A stretch of 64,000 nucleotides of DNA from Altererythrobacter sp. XM-24bin4 (GTDB taxonomy: Bacteria > Pseudomonadota > Alphaproteobacteria > Sphingomonadales > Sphingomonadaceae), in NCBI GenBank assembly GCA_003149575.1, contig QCWG01000001.1:2114334-2178333 (forward strand), given 5' to 3'. The notes beneath the pieces are model-generated. The model did not search any database. It had not been told where the DNA came from and saw only the letters and a list, made by a program, of their open reading frames with translations. The translations under genes and the position numbers were made by a program. Within the stretch, counting starts at the first letter, position 1. Each line of letters begins with the position of its first letter. Below, piece by piece: positions 9,047 to 17,788 of this stretch.

Positions 9047-9699
9047 TCTGGCCGCTGCTCAAACGCGATCTGCGCATGTTGTTGCTTGGCGGTGGGCGCG
9101 GCGGCGGAGCCATGCTGCCACTGCTGTTTTTCTTGGGCGTTGCGATGTTGTATCCGTTTGCGGTTGGTCCCAACGCGCCATTGCTCGCGAAAACCGGTGG
9201 CGGGGTGCTGTGGATCGCGGCGCTGCTCGCGGCGATCCTGCCACTGGATCGGCTGGTGCTGCCCGATGTCGAGCTGGGCCTGTTCGATCAGCTCAAGCTG
9301 CGCGGCGTGACCGAAGAAGTGGTGATGGCGGTCCGGCTGTTCGCGCATTGGCTCAGCTTTGGGCCGCTGTTGATGCTGGCGTGCTTTCCCGCCACTGCGC
9401 TGCTCAATCTGGACGGCGCAACTTTGCAACTTCTGTTGCTTGGATTGCTCGCAGGAACGCCGGGCCTTGCGGCTGTAGGTCTGATGATTGCTGCACTGAC
9501 AGCAGGCTTGCGCACAGGCGCGGCACTATCTGGGCTGCTGCTAATCCCGCTCGCGCTGCCGATCCTGATCTTCGGCGCGGGCGCTCTCGAACGCAGCGAT
9601 CCGGCAACGCTGGGCTTTTCGGCGGCGATCAGCCTGCTGCTGGTTGCAATCACACCCTTCGCAGCAGGCGCGGCTATTCGAGCTGGGAGAGAGGGATAG
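9043..9699 (+). CDS. ccmB: Heme exporter permease CcmB
   Basis: 218 residues with a GTG start inside the ccmA stop (GTGA). About six hydrophobic segments are seen, for example AMLPLLFFLGVAMLYPFAV and LLLLGLLAGTPGLAAVGLMI. The conserved LPLDRLVLPDVELGLFDQL segment between the second and third helices is typical of CcmB. It forms the membrane part of the CcmA-driven complex in cytochrome c biogenesis. It is the last gene of this two-gene unit; downstream is a 77-bp gap and then a convergent gene. Confidence 0.94.
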   Translation: MIWPLLKRDLRMLLLGGGRGGGAMLPLLFFLGVAMLYPFAVGPNAPLLAKTGGGVLWIAALLAAILPLDRLVLPDVELGLFDQLKLRGVTEEVVMAVRLFAHWLSFGPLLMLACFPATALLNLDGATLQLLLLGLLAGTPGLAAVGLMIAALTAGLRTGAALSGLLLIPLALPILIFGAGALERSDPATLGFSAAISLLLVAITPFAAGAAIRAGREG

Positions 9700-9700
9700 A

Positions 9701-9730
9701 AATGTCCACTAACGACCCAATTGCGGACGG
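9701..9730. repeat. Short dispersed repeat, copy A
   Basis: Reads aatgtccactaacgaccc then aattgcggacgg. It matches copy B at 11417-11449 at most positions: TGTCC, CGACCC and CGGACG are shared in the same order and orientation, with one gap. The TGTCC and GGACG ends form a weak inverted repeat. The two copies flank the M20 gene on both sides. They are too short for an insertion sequence. No transposase is present. Confidence 0.4.
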
Positions 9731-9776
9731 ATGTTCAATGGCCCGGAAGTTACTACAGACCCAATCTATTTTATTG

Positions 9777-11291
9777 TCAGTCGGTCCCGCGTTCGGCTTC
9801 CTTAGCGACTAAATATAGATAGTCGACGTAAGCCATCGTTGCTTCATCGAGGCCGTTAACCTTGGGATCGGTGCTTTCAATCAGGAACCATTCGTTGGGT
9901 GCATGCGCACCTCCTCCGCGGCTGAGGCCAAACTGCGATGCCGGGAGATTGAGCGGCGCTCCGTTAAAGATCACGCCCGGCCAGCTACCGGCACTTCGTG
10001 GTCTGATTGAATAAGCTATCCCGTTCTGTTCGAAGAGCCTCTTCTGCGCCTTGATCAGAATACTGTCTTCATCGGTTTCATTCGGACCATAGCCGCCTGA
10101 AATCGTTACCTGCACATCATCAAAACCACGTTTGGCAAGATGCGCCTCCAACTTTTTGACTGCCTCGTCCTTAGTCATTGCCGGGACAAGGCGAAACTCG
10201 AGTTTGGCTTCGGCCCGGCCTGGCAAAATTGTCTTGCCCCCGGGGCCTGTATAGCCTGCGACCAGCCCTTGAATGTTGACGGTGGGCTGAGAATAAAATC
10301 TTTCAAGGCTTGTGATATAGGGTAGGTCGTCGATCCAACTTCCGATGCCCAGGAGCTCTTTGGCCTGATCTTCGGGATTTAGCTTTGCGCCTTCGGCAAT
10401 CAATTGCTTTTGCCGGTCAGTAAGCGGCCTGACATTTTCAAACCAACCATCGATGGCAGGAGTGTGCCCATCATCGGCGACCAGCGTGTCGAGAGCCTTG
10501 ACGAGCCGCCATGCCGGGCTCTCGATCCGAGCGTGATTTGACGAATGGATGTCGGTCTTAGGATATTTGTCGGAAGTCTCGCCTCCGACGACGAGCTGAA
10601 ACTCAACTGCGCCCTTGGCACCAAGAGTAATATTTGCGCTGCCATCCTTGCTCTGCGCGGCAGAGGGAATGAATACGCCAATAGACTTTGCTAGCGCTTC
10701 TTGCACTTCAGGCACCGCAACGACCTGATCAAAGTGCGTTGAGGCAATCTCTTCCTCGCCCTCGGCGACCAGAACAATATTGACGGGAAGTTGGCGGCCG
10801 CTTGCCTGAATCGCTTTGAGCGCAGCCAGGAATGCCGTTTGTGGCCCCTTTTGATTGACCGCTCCGCGCCCTACTATCGTTAAGCCTTCGTCATGGCGCT
10901 CAACCAGATTGCCTTCAAGTGGGTGGGAATCCCATTCCGATGGGTCGAACTGCTTCACATCATACATGAAGTATATGCCGAGGGTAGTTTCTGCCCCTGC
11001 ATCGAGTGTCGCAAATACTGCCGGTAGTCCGTCTGTTGGAATGATCTTGGCAGTCTGGAAGCCTGCATCAAGCGCCAATTGCTGCATATATTCGGCACCC
11101 TGCGGCGTGTTGAGTTTTTCGGCGGCTATGGTTGGCAAGGCAATCCAGTCCTGTAGTGACTTTACCGTTGCGTCGTGCTGCTCTTCCACCGTTAGTACGA
11201 TCTCTGCGCGATCGGGTGTCTCTGCCGCGACGGGCACCACTGCGAGCGCAATAAGCGCAACTGCGACGAGCCTAGAAGACCGACGAACCAT
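9777..11291 (-). CDS. Secreted M20-family protein with altered metal site (possible pseudo-peptidase)
   Basis: 504 residues. The N-terminus (MVRRSSRLVAVALIALAVV then VAAE) is a signal peptide, so it is periplasmic. The whole M20 architecture is present: catalytic domain, lid/dimerisation domain (TDIHSSNHARIESPAWRL) and C-terminal catalytic part. By motif alignment three of the five zinc ligands are changed. Met109 stands where His is expected (YFMYDVKQ), Asn146 replaces the bridging Asp (GRGAVNQKGP), and Ser210 replaces a third ligand (VFIPSAA). The base Glu180, Glu181 and the last ligand His463 (GGGAHAPNEW) remain. It may be inactive, or use a different metal arrangement. Short repeats flank the gene. 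Confidence 0.85.
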   Translation of the reverse strand: MVRRSSRLVAVALIALAVVPVAAETPDRAEIVLTVEEQHDATVKSLQDWIALPTIAAEKLNTPQGAEYMQQLALDAGFQTAKIIPTDGLPAVFATLDAGAETTLGIYFMYDVKQFDPSEWDSHPLEGNLVERHDEGLTIVGRGAVNQKGPQTAFLAALKAIQASGRQLPVNIVLVAEGEEEIASTHFDQVVAVPEVQEALAKSIGVFIPSAAQSKDGSANITLGAKGAVEFQLVVGGETSDKYPKTDIHSSNHARIESPAWRLVKALDTLVADDGHTPAIDGWFENVRPLTDRQKQLIAEGAKLNPEDQAKELLGIGSWIDDLPYITSLERFYSQPTVNIQGLVAGYTGPGGKTILPGRAEAKLEFRLVPAMTKDEAVKKLEAHLAKRGFDDVQVTISGGYGPNETDEDSILIKAQKRLFEQNGIAYSIRPRSAGSWPGVIFNGAPLNLPASQFGLSRGGGAHAPNEWFLIESTDPKVNGLDEATMAYVDYLYLVAKEAERGTD

Positions 11292-11416
11292 AATCCCTCC
11301 TATATTCAGACAACACGACAGAAGGCATCAGGCTGTCTCTGTTCCACAACCGCTTTTCGCAGGGTAGCAAACGACTTGATCCTCATCTGCGCAAGGCGCA
11401 ACACAACCGAACCGCC

Positions 11417-11449
11417 AAGTGTCCGCTTTCGACCCCAGTTTCGGACGTT
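11417..11449. repeat. Short dispersed repeat, copy B
   Basis: Reads aagtgtccgctttcgacc then ccagtttcggacgtt. It shares TGTCC, CGACCC and CGGACG with copy A at 9701-9730, in the same orientation, on the other side of the M20 gene. The remaining sequence between the M20 gene and map shows no gene. Confidence 0.4.
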
Positions 11450-12278
11450 ACGCATAAGGCGGCTTATCCAGACCTTTCGGGCTTTTGGTAAAAAGCTCCG
11501 CACCGTTTTCAGTGAGTCCAATCGAATGCTCGAATTGCGCGCTTAGCGACTTGTCGCGGGTCACCGCTGTCCAGCCATCGCCCAGCACTTTCGCCCAGGG
11601 CTTTCCGGCATTGATCATCGGTTCGATGGTGAAGAACATGCCCGGCTTCAGCTCGGGCCCTGTGCCCGCCTTCGCCGCGTGCACCACTTCCGGCGCATCG
11701 TGGAACAAGCGCCCCAGCCCGTGGCCGCAAAACTCGCGCACCACGCCATAACGGAACTGGCGCGCATGCGCTTCGATCGCGGCGCCAATATCGCCTAGCC
11801 GTGCGCCGGGCTTGCTTGCCGCTTCGATCCCCAGCATCAGGCATTCATAGGTCACATCGACCAGCCGCTTGGCCTTGATCGACGGTTCGCCGGCAAAGAA
11901 CATGCGGCTAGTGTCGCCATGCCAGCCATTGAGCAGCGGCGTGACATCGATATTGACGATGTCACCATCCTTCAGCGCCTTGTCCCCCGGAATGCCGTGG
12001 CAAATCACATGGTTGATCGAGGTACAGCAACTGTGCGCATAGCCGCGATAGCCCAGAGTTGCAGGCACTGCGCCCGCGTCCAGCATCATGCCACGCGCAA
12101 AATCGTCAATCTCACCGGTCGTCACACCGGGCTTCACGAATTCGGTTAGTTCGTCGAGGATTTCTGCGGCAAGGCGCCCGGCCTTGCGCATACCCTCGAA
12201 CCCCTCGGGTCCATGCAGCTTAATCGTGCCGTCGCGGTAGACGGTCTCACTTCCATCGATGACTTGGTAATGGTGCAT
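11448..12278 (-). CDS. map: Methionine aminopeptidase, type I
   Basis: 276 residues, slightly longer than E. coli Map because of about 20 extra N-terminal residues (MHHYQVIDGSETVYRDGT). The pita-bread fold metal ligands are visible: Asp in VNIDVTPLLNGWHGDTSRMF (both Asp residues), His in GHGLGRLFHDAPEV, Glu in FFTIEPMIN and Glu in AQFEHSIGLTENG. His in SINHVICHGIP is the substrate-binding residue. It removes the initiator methionine from nascent proteins in the cytoplasm. It is divergent from the leucyl aminopeptidase gene, with about 70 bp between starts. Confidence 0.95.
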   Translation of the reverse strand: MHHYQVIDGSETVYRDGTIKLHGPEGFEGMRKAGRLAAEILDELTEFVKPGVTTGEIDDFARGMMLDAGAVPATLGYRGYAHSCCTSINHVICHGIPGDKALKDGDIVNIDVTPLLNGWHGDTSRMFFAGEPSIKAKRLVDVTYECLMLGIEAASKPGARLGDIGAAIEAHARQFRYGVVREFCGHGLGRLFHDAPEVVHAAKAGTGPELKPGMFFTIEPMINAGKPWAKVLGDGWTAVTRDKSLSAQFEHSIGLTENGAELFTKSPKGLDKPPYA

Positions 12279-12347
12279 GCCTCACACATAGCGATGGATG
12301 CGCAAAATTGCGAGTGACAAGCGCCATATCGTGACTAAGTAGCGCAC

Positions 12348-13739
12348 ATGAGCAAAAAAGACGCGTTGATACAGCCTGATCGCGGACAATCCGCGACGTC
12401 CATTCACCTGGTTACCAAGGACAGATTCGAGGATTGGCTCAAGCCGCTGTCCGCAGGGCAACGCGCCGCAATCAAAGCGCAAAAATTCGAAGGCAAGCCC
12501 GCGCAGGTAGCCATAGTGCCCGATGGCGATGAATGGTTCGCCGCAGGCGGTGTGGCTGACCTGGAGAAAATGACAAGCTGGTGTCTGGCCAAACTGGCCG
12601 AGGATCTGCCCGAAGGCACTTATCGGCTGAAGGATGGTGAGGCTGGCGCGGCGCTGCATGGATGGCAGACAGCGCAGTACAAATTCACCCGCTATGTGAA
12701 GCCGGATGAGAACGCGCCCGGCCCGCGCGTGCTGCTGAGCCAGAAAGCCAAGCATCTGGATAACGCGATTGCCGAAGCTGAAGCGGAAAATCTGGTGCGC
12801 GATCTGGTCAACACGCCCGCTGAAGACATGGGCCCTGCTCAGCTAGAGGCCGAATGCGAAAAGCTGGCGAAGACGTATGACGCAAAACTCAAAGTGGTCA
12901 AAGGTGATGCGCTGGAGAAAGACTATCCGATGGTTCATGCCGTCGGTCGTGCGGCCGCGCGCGACCATGCACCACGGTTGATACGGCTTGAGTGGGGCAA
13001 CGAAAAACACCCCAAGGTCGCGATTGTCGGCAAAGGCGTTTGTTTTGACTCTGGCGGGCTGGATGTGAAACCGGCGGCCGGAATGAAACTGATGAAGAAG
13101 GATATGGGCGGCGCAGCGCATGCTATTGCGCTGGCTGGCCTGGTCATGAATGCGAAGCTGCCTTTACGGTTGCAGCTCTTGATCCCTGCAGTTGAGAACG
13201 CGATTGCCGGCAATTCTTTCCGCCCCGGCGATATCCTCAAGACGCGCAAGGGCTTGACCGTCGAGATCGGCAATACCGATGCCGAAGGCCGCCTGATCCT
13301 GGGCGACGCGCTTACCCGCGCAAGCGAGGATGATCCAGACCTTATCCTCGATTTCGCTACGCTGACAGGAGCCGCGCGTGTGGCGCTCGGGCCGGACCTC
13401 CCTGCCCTGATGACCCGCAAGGACGGAACCGCGCAGGCACTGATCGACGCGGGCAAGACATGTGATGACGAGCCATGGAGACTGCCCTTGCCAGAGACAT
13501 ACCGCGAATGGCTGAAGTCTGACGTGGCTGATATGAACAATATCTCCAGCAATGCCTTTGCCGGGGCCAGTGTAGCCGGCCTCTTCCTCGACAAGTTCGT
13601 TGGCGACGGAATTGACTGGGCGCATTTCGACACCTTCGCATGGCGTCCTTCGGCCAAGCCGGGCCGGCCGGCAGGCGGTGCCGCCTACGGCCTGCGTGCA
13701 GCTTTCCACATGTTGCGCGCGCGCTACTCTGGCGAATAA
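12348..13739 (+). CDS. Leucyl aminopeptidase family protein (M17)
   Basis: 463 residues. The C-terminal catalytic domain has the M17 signature NTDAEGRLILGDAL. Metal and catalytic residues are in VGKGVCFDSGGLDVKPA (Lys and Asp) and KLMKKDMGGAA. The N-terminal domain is variable, as usual. It is a cytoplasmic dimetal exopeptidase releasing N-terminal amino acids from peptides, working in peptide turnover with Map next door. The ATG at 12348 is divergent from map. The following SH3 gene starts about 100 bp later and may be cotranscribed. Confidence 0.93.
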   Translation: MSKKDALIQPDRGQSATSIHLVTKDRFEDWLKPLSAGQRAAIKAQKFEGKPAQVAIVPDGDEWFAAGGVADLEKMTSWCLAKLAEDLPEGTYRLKDGEAGAALHGWQTAQYKFTRYVKPDENAPGPRVLLSQKAKHLDNAIAEAEAENLVRDLVNTPAEDMGPAQLEAECEKLAKTYDAKLKVVKGDALEKDYPMVHAVGRAAARDHAPRLIRLEWGNEKHPKVAIVGKGVCFDSGGLDVKPAAGMKLMKKDMGGAAHAIALAGLVMNAKLPLRLQLLIPAVENAIAGNSFRPGDILKTRKGLTVEIGNTDAEGRLILGDALTRASEDDPDLILDFATLTGAARVALGPDLPALMTRKDGTAQALIDAGKTCDDEPWRLPLPETYREWLKSDVADMNNISSNAFAGASVAGLFLDKFVGDGIDWAHFDTFAWRPSAKPGRPAGGAAYGLRAAFHMLRARYSGE

Positions 13740-13835
13740 CCCGCAAACGGCTAACTTGCCGGAAAGGCGCGATGTGTATAAGCGCCCGCGAAATCCGTAA
13801 AAAACGGGTCCAAATGCACAGGGGATGCGCGCCGG

Positions 13836-14186
13836 ATGAGCGACGTAACGACATATGAGGTTCCCGACGGGCCGCTCAACCTGGCAGGACCTGTCGCGCG
13901 CCCTGCACCAGGAACCTTGCCCCTTCGCGGAGACCTTGCGCATATCGCACTGGCGGGCCGGCATCTTGCTGCGCATTACGTCATCCCCACACAGCGCCAC
14001 ATTGGCGATGCAGCGGTTGAGATGCATCTTGCCGGTCGTGACGATAGCGATGTTGTGAGAGAACTTGCCACTGGCACAGCGCTAGAAGTACTTGATATTG
14101 CAGGTGAATGGGCCTGGGTATGTCTCGCACCAGAGGGCCCCTCCGGCTATGTGCGTATTGCGCAGCTTGCGCCCGCTGACACCTGA
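13836..14186 (+). CDS. SH3 domain protein, bacterial type
   Basis: 116 residues. A ligand-binding type bacterial SH3 is suggested by VVRELATGTALEVLDIAGEWAWV (split here only for reading) and the closing GPSGYVRIAQL. The N-terminal half (PLNLAGPVARPAPGTLPLRG, AHYVIPTQRHIG) resembles the region preceding SH3 in NlpC/P60 hydrolases, but no Cys/His catalytic domain follows. It may be a partner of, or a truncated relative of, such a hydrolase. No signal peptide is visible. It lies 11 bp before argC, so it is probably cotranscribed with it. Confidence 0.7.
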   Translation: MSDVTTYEVPDGPLNLAGPVARPAPGTLPLRGDLAHIALAGRHLAAHYVIPTQRHIGDAAVEMHLAGRDDSDVVRELATGTALEVLDIAGEWAWVCLAPEGPSGYVRIAQLAPADT

Positions 14187-14197
14187 TTAGTGCGCCA

Positions 14198-15127
14198 ATG
14201 ACAACCCGTATCTTCATCGATGGAGCTGTTGGCACGACCGGTCTGGAAATCCGTGACCGGCTCAAGGATCGCAGCGAGTTTGAGCTGATTGTGCTTGATG
14301 ATGCCCAACGCAAGGACGAAGCCGCGCGCAAGGACGCGCTACACGCTGCGGACATCGCGATCCTGTGCTTGCCCGACGACGCCGCGAAAGACGCGGTGAA
14401 GCTGGCGCAAGGTTCGAATACGCGAATGATCGACGCATCATCCGCCCACCGCGTGGCCGAGGGCTGGACTTATGGCTTCCCGGAGCTGATCGGTCATGAG
14501 AAGATTGCCGATGCGCAATTCGTCTCAAATCCCGGATGCTATCCAACAGGGTTTCTGGCTTTGGTCGCGCCGCTTGTCAGGGCAGGATTGCTGCCAGCCG
14601 ACTGGCCTTATGCGGTCAATGCCGTGAGCGGATATTCGGGCGGCGGCAATGCGCTGATCGAACGGTTCGAAGCTGAAACAGACATCGCATTCCGGACATA
14701 TAGCCTGGATCTGGCGCATAAACACCTGCCCGAGATGTCGCTGCACGCAGAGCTGATGCATCCGGTATTGTTCGCACCTTCTGTCGTGCCCGCGCATCGC
14801 GGTATGATCGTAGAGGTTCCGTTGCATCTGGGCGCGATGGCGAACGAACCTCACGCGGATCAGTTAGGCGATGCTCTGCGCGAATTTTACGCCGCGTCAC
14901 AAATTGTCAGTGTGGTTGATGGCGAAGTGCCCGCAGAGCTGCTGCTCTTGCAAGGCGCAGCACCGCATGACGGTCTGTCGCTGCATGTGTTCGCCAACGA
15001 GGGTGGATGGAATGCACGGCTGATCGCTGAGCTCGACAATCTCGGCAAGGGTGCCAGCGGCGCGGCGGTGCAGAATCTCAACATCATGTGCGGATTGCCG
15101 GAGACGACCGGACTACGGCTCAACTGA
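14198..15127 (+). CDS. argC: N-acetyl-gamma-glutamyl-phosphate reductase, short type 2
   Basis: 309 residues, the short form of ArgC. The nucleotide-binding start is RIFIDGAVGTTGLEIRDRL, the catalytic Cys is in FVSNPGCYPTGFLAL, and the catalytic His is probably in HKHLPEMSLHAEL. It reduces N-acetylglutamyl phosphate to the semialdehyde in arginine synthesis, in the cytoplasm. No other arg gene is present. The gene is followed by a perfect 8-bp palindrome and then by glnB, so it could either end there or read into glnBA. Confidence 0.94.
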   Translation: MTTRIFIDGAVGTTGLEIRDRLKDRSEFELIVLDDAQRKDEAARKDALHAADIAILCLPDDAAKDAVKLAQGSNTRMIDASSAHRVAEGWTYGFPELIGHEKIADAQFVSNPGCYPTGFLALVAPLVRAGLLPADWPYAVNAVSGYSGGGNALIERFEAETDIAFRTYSLDLAHKHLPEMSLHAELMHPVLFAPSVVPAHRGMIVEVPLHLGAMANEPHADQLGDALREFYAASQIVSVVDGEVPAELLLLQGAAPHDGLSLHVFANEGGWNARLIAELDNLGKGASGAAVQNLNIMCGLPETTGLRLN

Positions 15128-15132
15128 GATCA

Positions 15133-15151
15133 CTGCCTAATATTTAGGCAG
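15133..15151. promoter_or_regulatory. Perfect palindrome CTGCCTAA-TAT-TTAGGCAG upstream of glnB
   Basis: Two perfect 8-bp arms separated by 3 nt. There is no T-run after it, which argues against a simple argC terminator. Its centre is about 109 bp upstream of the transcription start predicted from the sigma-54-like promoter at 15224-15240, the usual distance for an NtrC-type enhancer. The sequence does not match the classical NtrC site (GCAC...GTGC), so the binding protein is unknown. Confidence 0.45.
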
Positions 15152-15219
15152 AACCCGTCCGACTCTTGGGCAATCTATACCCGTTTGCGCGCACTTACGA
15201 TCGCTTTGCCTCCATCTAA

Positions 15220-15642
<423 letters not shown>

Positions 15643-15731
15643 GTTTGGCGGGGATTCTCCCCACCCAATGTAACCAATGCCCAAATCCGAACCGGGCAAA
15701 ACAAGACACTTAAGCTGGAGGCAAAATTCCA

Positions 15732-17141
15732 ATGAGCACTGCCAAGGATATCATCGCGAAGATCAAGGAACACGAGGTTGAGTGGGTCGACCTGCGTTTC
15801 ACCGATCCGAAGGGCAAGTGGCAGCATCTGACGATGTGCGCCGGAGTTATGGGAGAAGACGAATTCGAAGACGGGCTGATGTTTGACGGCTCTTCGATCG
15901 CAGGCTGGAAAGCGATCAACGAGTCAGACATGATCCTTAAGCCAGACCTGTCTGAAACATGGCTTGACCCTTTCAGCGCGACACCGATGCTGATCGTCAA
16001 TTGCGACATCGTGGAGCCGTCAACCGGCGATTGGTACAGCCGCGACCCGCGCACGACAGCCAAACGCGCCGAAGCTTACCTGAAAAGCACAGGCGTTGGC
16101 GACACCGTCTATGTCGGACCGGAAGCGGAGTTCTTCATGTTCGACGATGTGCGCTTCGAAGACGGCTATGCCGGTTCTGGCTTCGCGATCGACGATATCG
16201 AACTGCCGACCAACACCGGCAAAGAATATGAAGCGGGCAACCTGGGCCATCGGCCACGGGCCAAGGGGGGATACTTCCCCGTTGCTCCGGTTGACAGCTG
16301 CATGGACATCCGCGGTGAAATGGTTGCCACGATGCTGGAAATGGGCCTGCCTTGCGACAAGCACCACCACGAAGTGGCAGCCGCGCAGCACGAGCTGGGC
16401 CTGACATATGGTACGCTGGTACAAACAGCCGACCGTATGCAGATCTACAAGTATGTCGTGCAGCAAGTCGCGCACGCATATGGCAAATCAGCGACCTTCA
16501 TGCCGAAGCCGATCAAGGAAGATAACGGTTCAGGCATGCACACCCACATGTCGATCTGGGCCGATGGCAAGCCGACTTTCGCCGGTAACGAATATGCGGG
16601 TCTTTCAGAGAACTGCCTTTATTACATCGGCGGTGTGATCAAGCACGCCAAGGCGCTGAACGCCTTCACCAACCCGACCACCAACAGCTACAAGCGTTTG
16701 GTACCAGGTTTCGAAGCACCGGTTCTGCTGGCGTATTCGGCCCGCAACCGCTCGGCATCGTGCCGTATTCCTTACGGTGCAGGCGACAAGGCGAAGCGCG
16801 TCGAATTCCGCTTCCCGGATGCGATGGCCAACCCGTATCTTGCCTACTCGGCGCTGCTGATGGCTGGCCTTGATGGTATCACCAACAAGATCCACCCGGG
16901 CGAAGCAATGGACAAGAACCTCTACGACCTGCCACCGGCAGAGCTCGCCGAAGTTCCGACCGTGTGCGGCAGCTTGCGTGAGGCACTCGAAGCACTCGAA
17001 GCCGATCACGAGTTCCTTCTGAAGGGCGATGTCTTCACCAAAGACCAGATCGATGCCTATGCCGAGCTGTTGTGGGAACAGGTGATCCGCACCGAAACCA
17101 CGCCATGCCCAGTCGAATACGATATGTATTACAGCGCGTAA
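15732..17141 (+). CDS. glnA: Glutamine synthetase type I
   Basis: 469 residues, full length. The N-terminal beta-grasp ([16 protein letters not shown]) is followed by the catalytic domain. [14 protein letters not shown] supplies metal ligands, [18 protein letters not shown] the ATP/metal region, and NRSASCRIP the substrate region. Tyr398 in [11 protein letters not shown] is the adenylylation site, so activity is probably controlled by GlnE together with GlnB. It makes glutamine from glutamate, ammonia and ATP in the cytoplasm. Second gene of the sigma-54 operon; a strong terminator follows. Confidence 0.97.
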   Translation: MSTAKDIIAKIKEHEVEWVDLRFTDPKGKWQHLTMCAGVMGEDEFEDGLMFDGSSIAGWKAINESDMILKPDLSETWLDPFSATPMLIVNCDIVEPSTGDWYSRDPRTTAKRAEAYLKSTGVGDTVYVGPEAEFFMFDDVRFEDGYAGSGFAIDDIELPTNTGKEYEAGNLGHRPRAKGGYFPVAPVDSCMDIRGEMVATMLEMGLPCDKHHHEVAAAQHELGLTYGTLVQTADRMQIYKYVVQQVAHAYGKSATFMPKPIKEDNGSGMHTHMSIWADGKPTFAGNEYAGLSENCLYYIGGVIKHAKALNAFTNPTTNSYKRLVPGFEAPVLLAYSARNRSASCRIPYGAGDKAKRVEFRFPDAMANPYLAYSALLMAGLDGITNKIHPGEAMDKNLYDLPPAELAEVPTVCGSLREALEALEADHEFLLKGDVFTKDQIDAYAELLWEQVIRTETTPCPVEYDMYYSA

Positions 17142-17157
17142 CTGAGACAGTTTCAAT

Positions 17158-17204
17158 TAAAACAAAGGCCGTTCGGAACGATCCGGGCGGCCTTTTCTTT
17201 GTTT
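17158..17204 (+). terminator. Rho-independent terminator of glnBA
   Basis: GGCCGTTCGGA (17167-17177), loop ACGA, TCCGGGCGGCC (17182-17192), followed by TTTTCTTTGTTT. The 11-bp stem includes two U-G wobbles. The A-rich stretch before the stem makes it potentially active in both directions. The core sequence is almost the same as the terminator at 59477-59504. Confidence 0.88.
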
Positions 17205-17317
17205 AGCTAGCGATCCGAGTGTAGGCCTTCGCGAACTTTCTCGAGACGCTCGATGATGCAATCGTTTGTGCGGGCGGCGACAAACGCGCTTGCGAACGAC
17301 TTCGGCCCGCTTCACGA

Positions 17318-17779
17318 ATGAACGCCGGCTCAGAGGCATTCGAGCTTATGAAACGCTTTTGGGGTTGCGCGTCGCAGCGAGCCGATGGCCTTATCGAAGG
17401 CCACCCGGATCCTGGCACAGGTGGTGCACCATGGACGATCGGCTGGGGAGCGACCTGTGCAGATGTCAGCCCCGGGACGGTCTGGACCCAGAAACAATGC
17501 GATGCGCGTTTGGCCGAAGACGTCGCGCGCCACGCAGCGGACGTGACCGAAGCGTTAGGCAATGTTCCGAAGACCAGCCAGGCGCAGTTCGATGCCTTGG
17601 TCAGCTTTCACTACAACACCGGTGCAATCCGCTGGGCCACACTGACCACGAAACACCGTAAGGGCGACTACGCTGGTGCAAGCGAAGAATTTGCGCGGTG
17701 GAACAAAGCCGGCGGGTGAGTGCTGAAAGGGCTGGCCAGGCGCAGACAGGCCGAAGGCCGCGTCTATGCGAGCGCTTGA
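17318..17779 (+). pseudogene. Decayed GH24 endolysin (lysozyme) with in-frame TGA
   Basis: The open part is 133 codons and resembles T4-type lysozymes (GH24): PDPGTGGAPWTIGWGATCAD, TQKQCDARLAEDVARH, ALVSFHYNTG, FARWNKAGG. A TGA at 17717-17719 follows WNKAGG, after which the same frame continues VLKGLARRRQAEG and ends at 17777-17779. That continuation is the conserved C-terminus (V-L-x-G-L-x-R-R-R-x-A-E), so the TGA is a nonsense lesion about 20 codons early. The catalytic Glu expected in KRF-E-GC is Trp15 (MKRFWGC). Upstream codons stay open back to a TAG near 17222 but lack a start codon. A relic of a phage or self-lysis gene. Confidence 0.75.
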
Positions 17780-17788
17780 CGCACCGGC

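Noticed and set aside
12935..13657. 240-codon minus-strand frame inside leucyl aminopeptidase
   Set aside because: Antisense to a gene with all M17 motifs; Ser/Pro/Arg-rich composition typical of shadow frames in GC-rich DNA.
17717..17719. TGA in the endolysin read as selenocysteine
   Set aside because: The conserved residue at this place would be basic or polar and not Cys, no downstream insertion-type hairpin is evident, and TGA ends many genes here.
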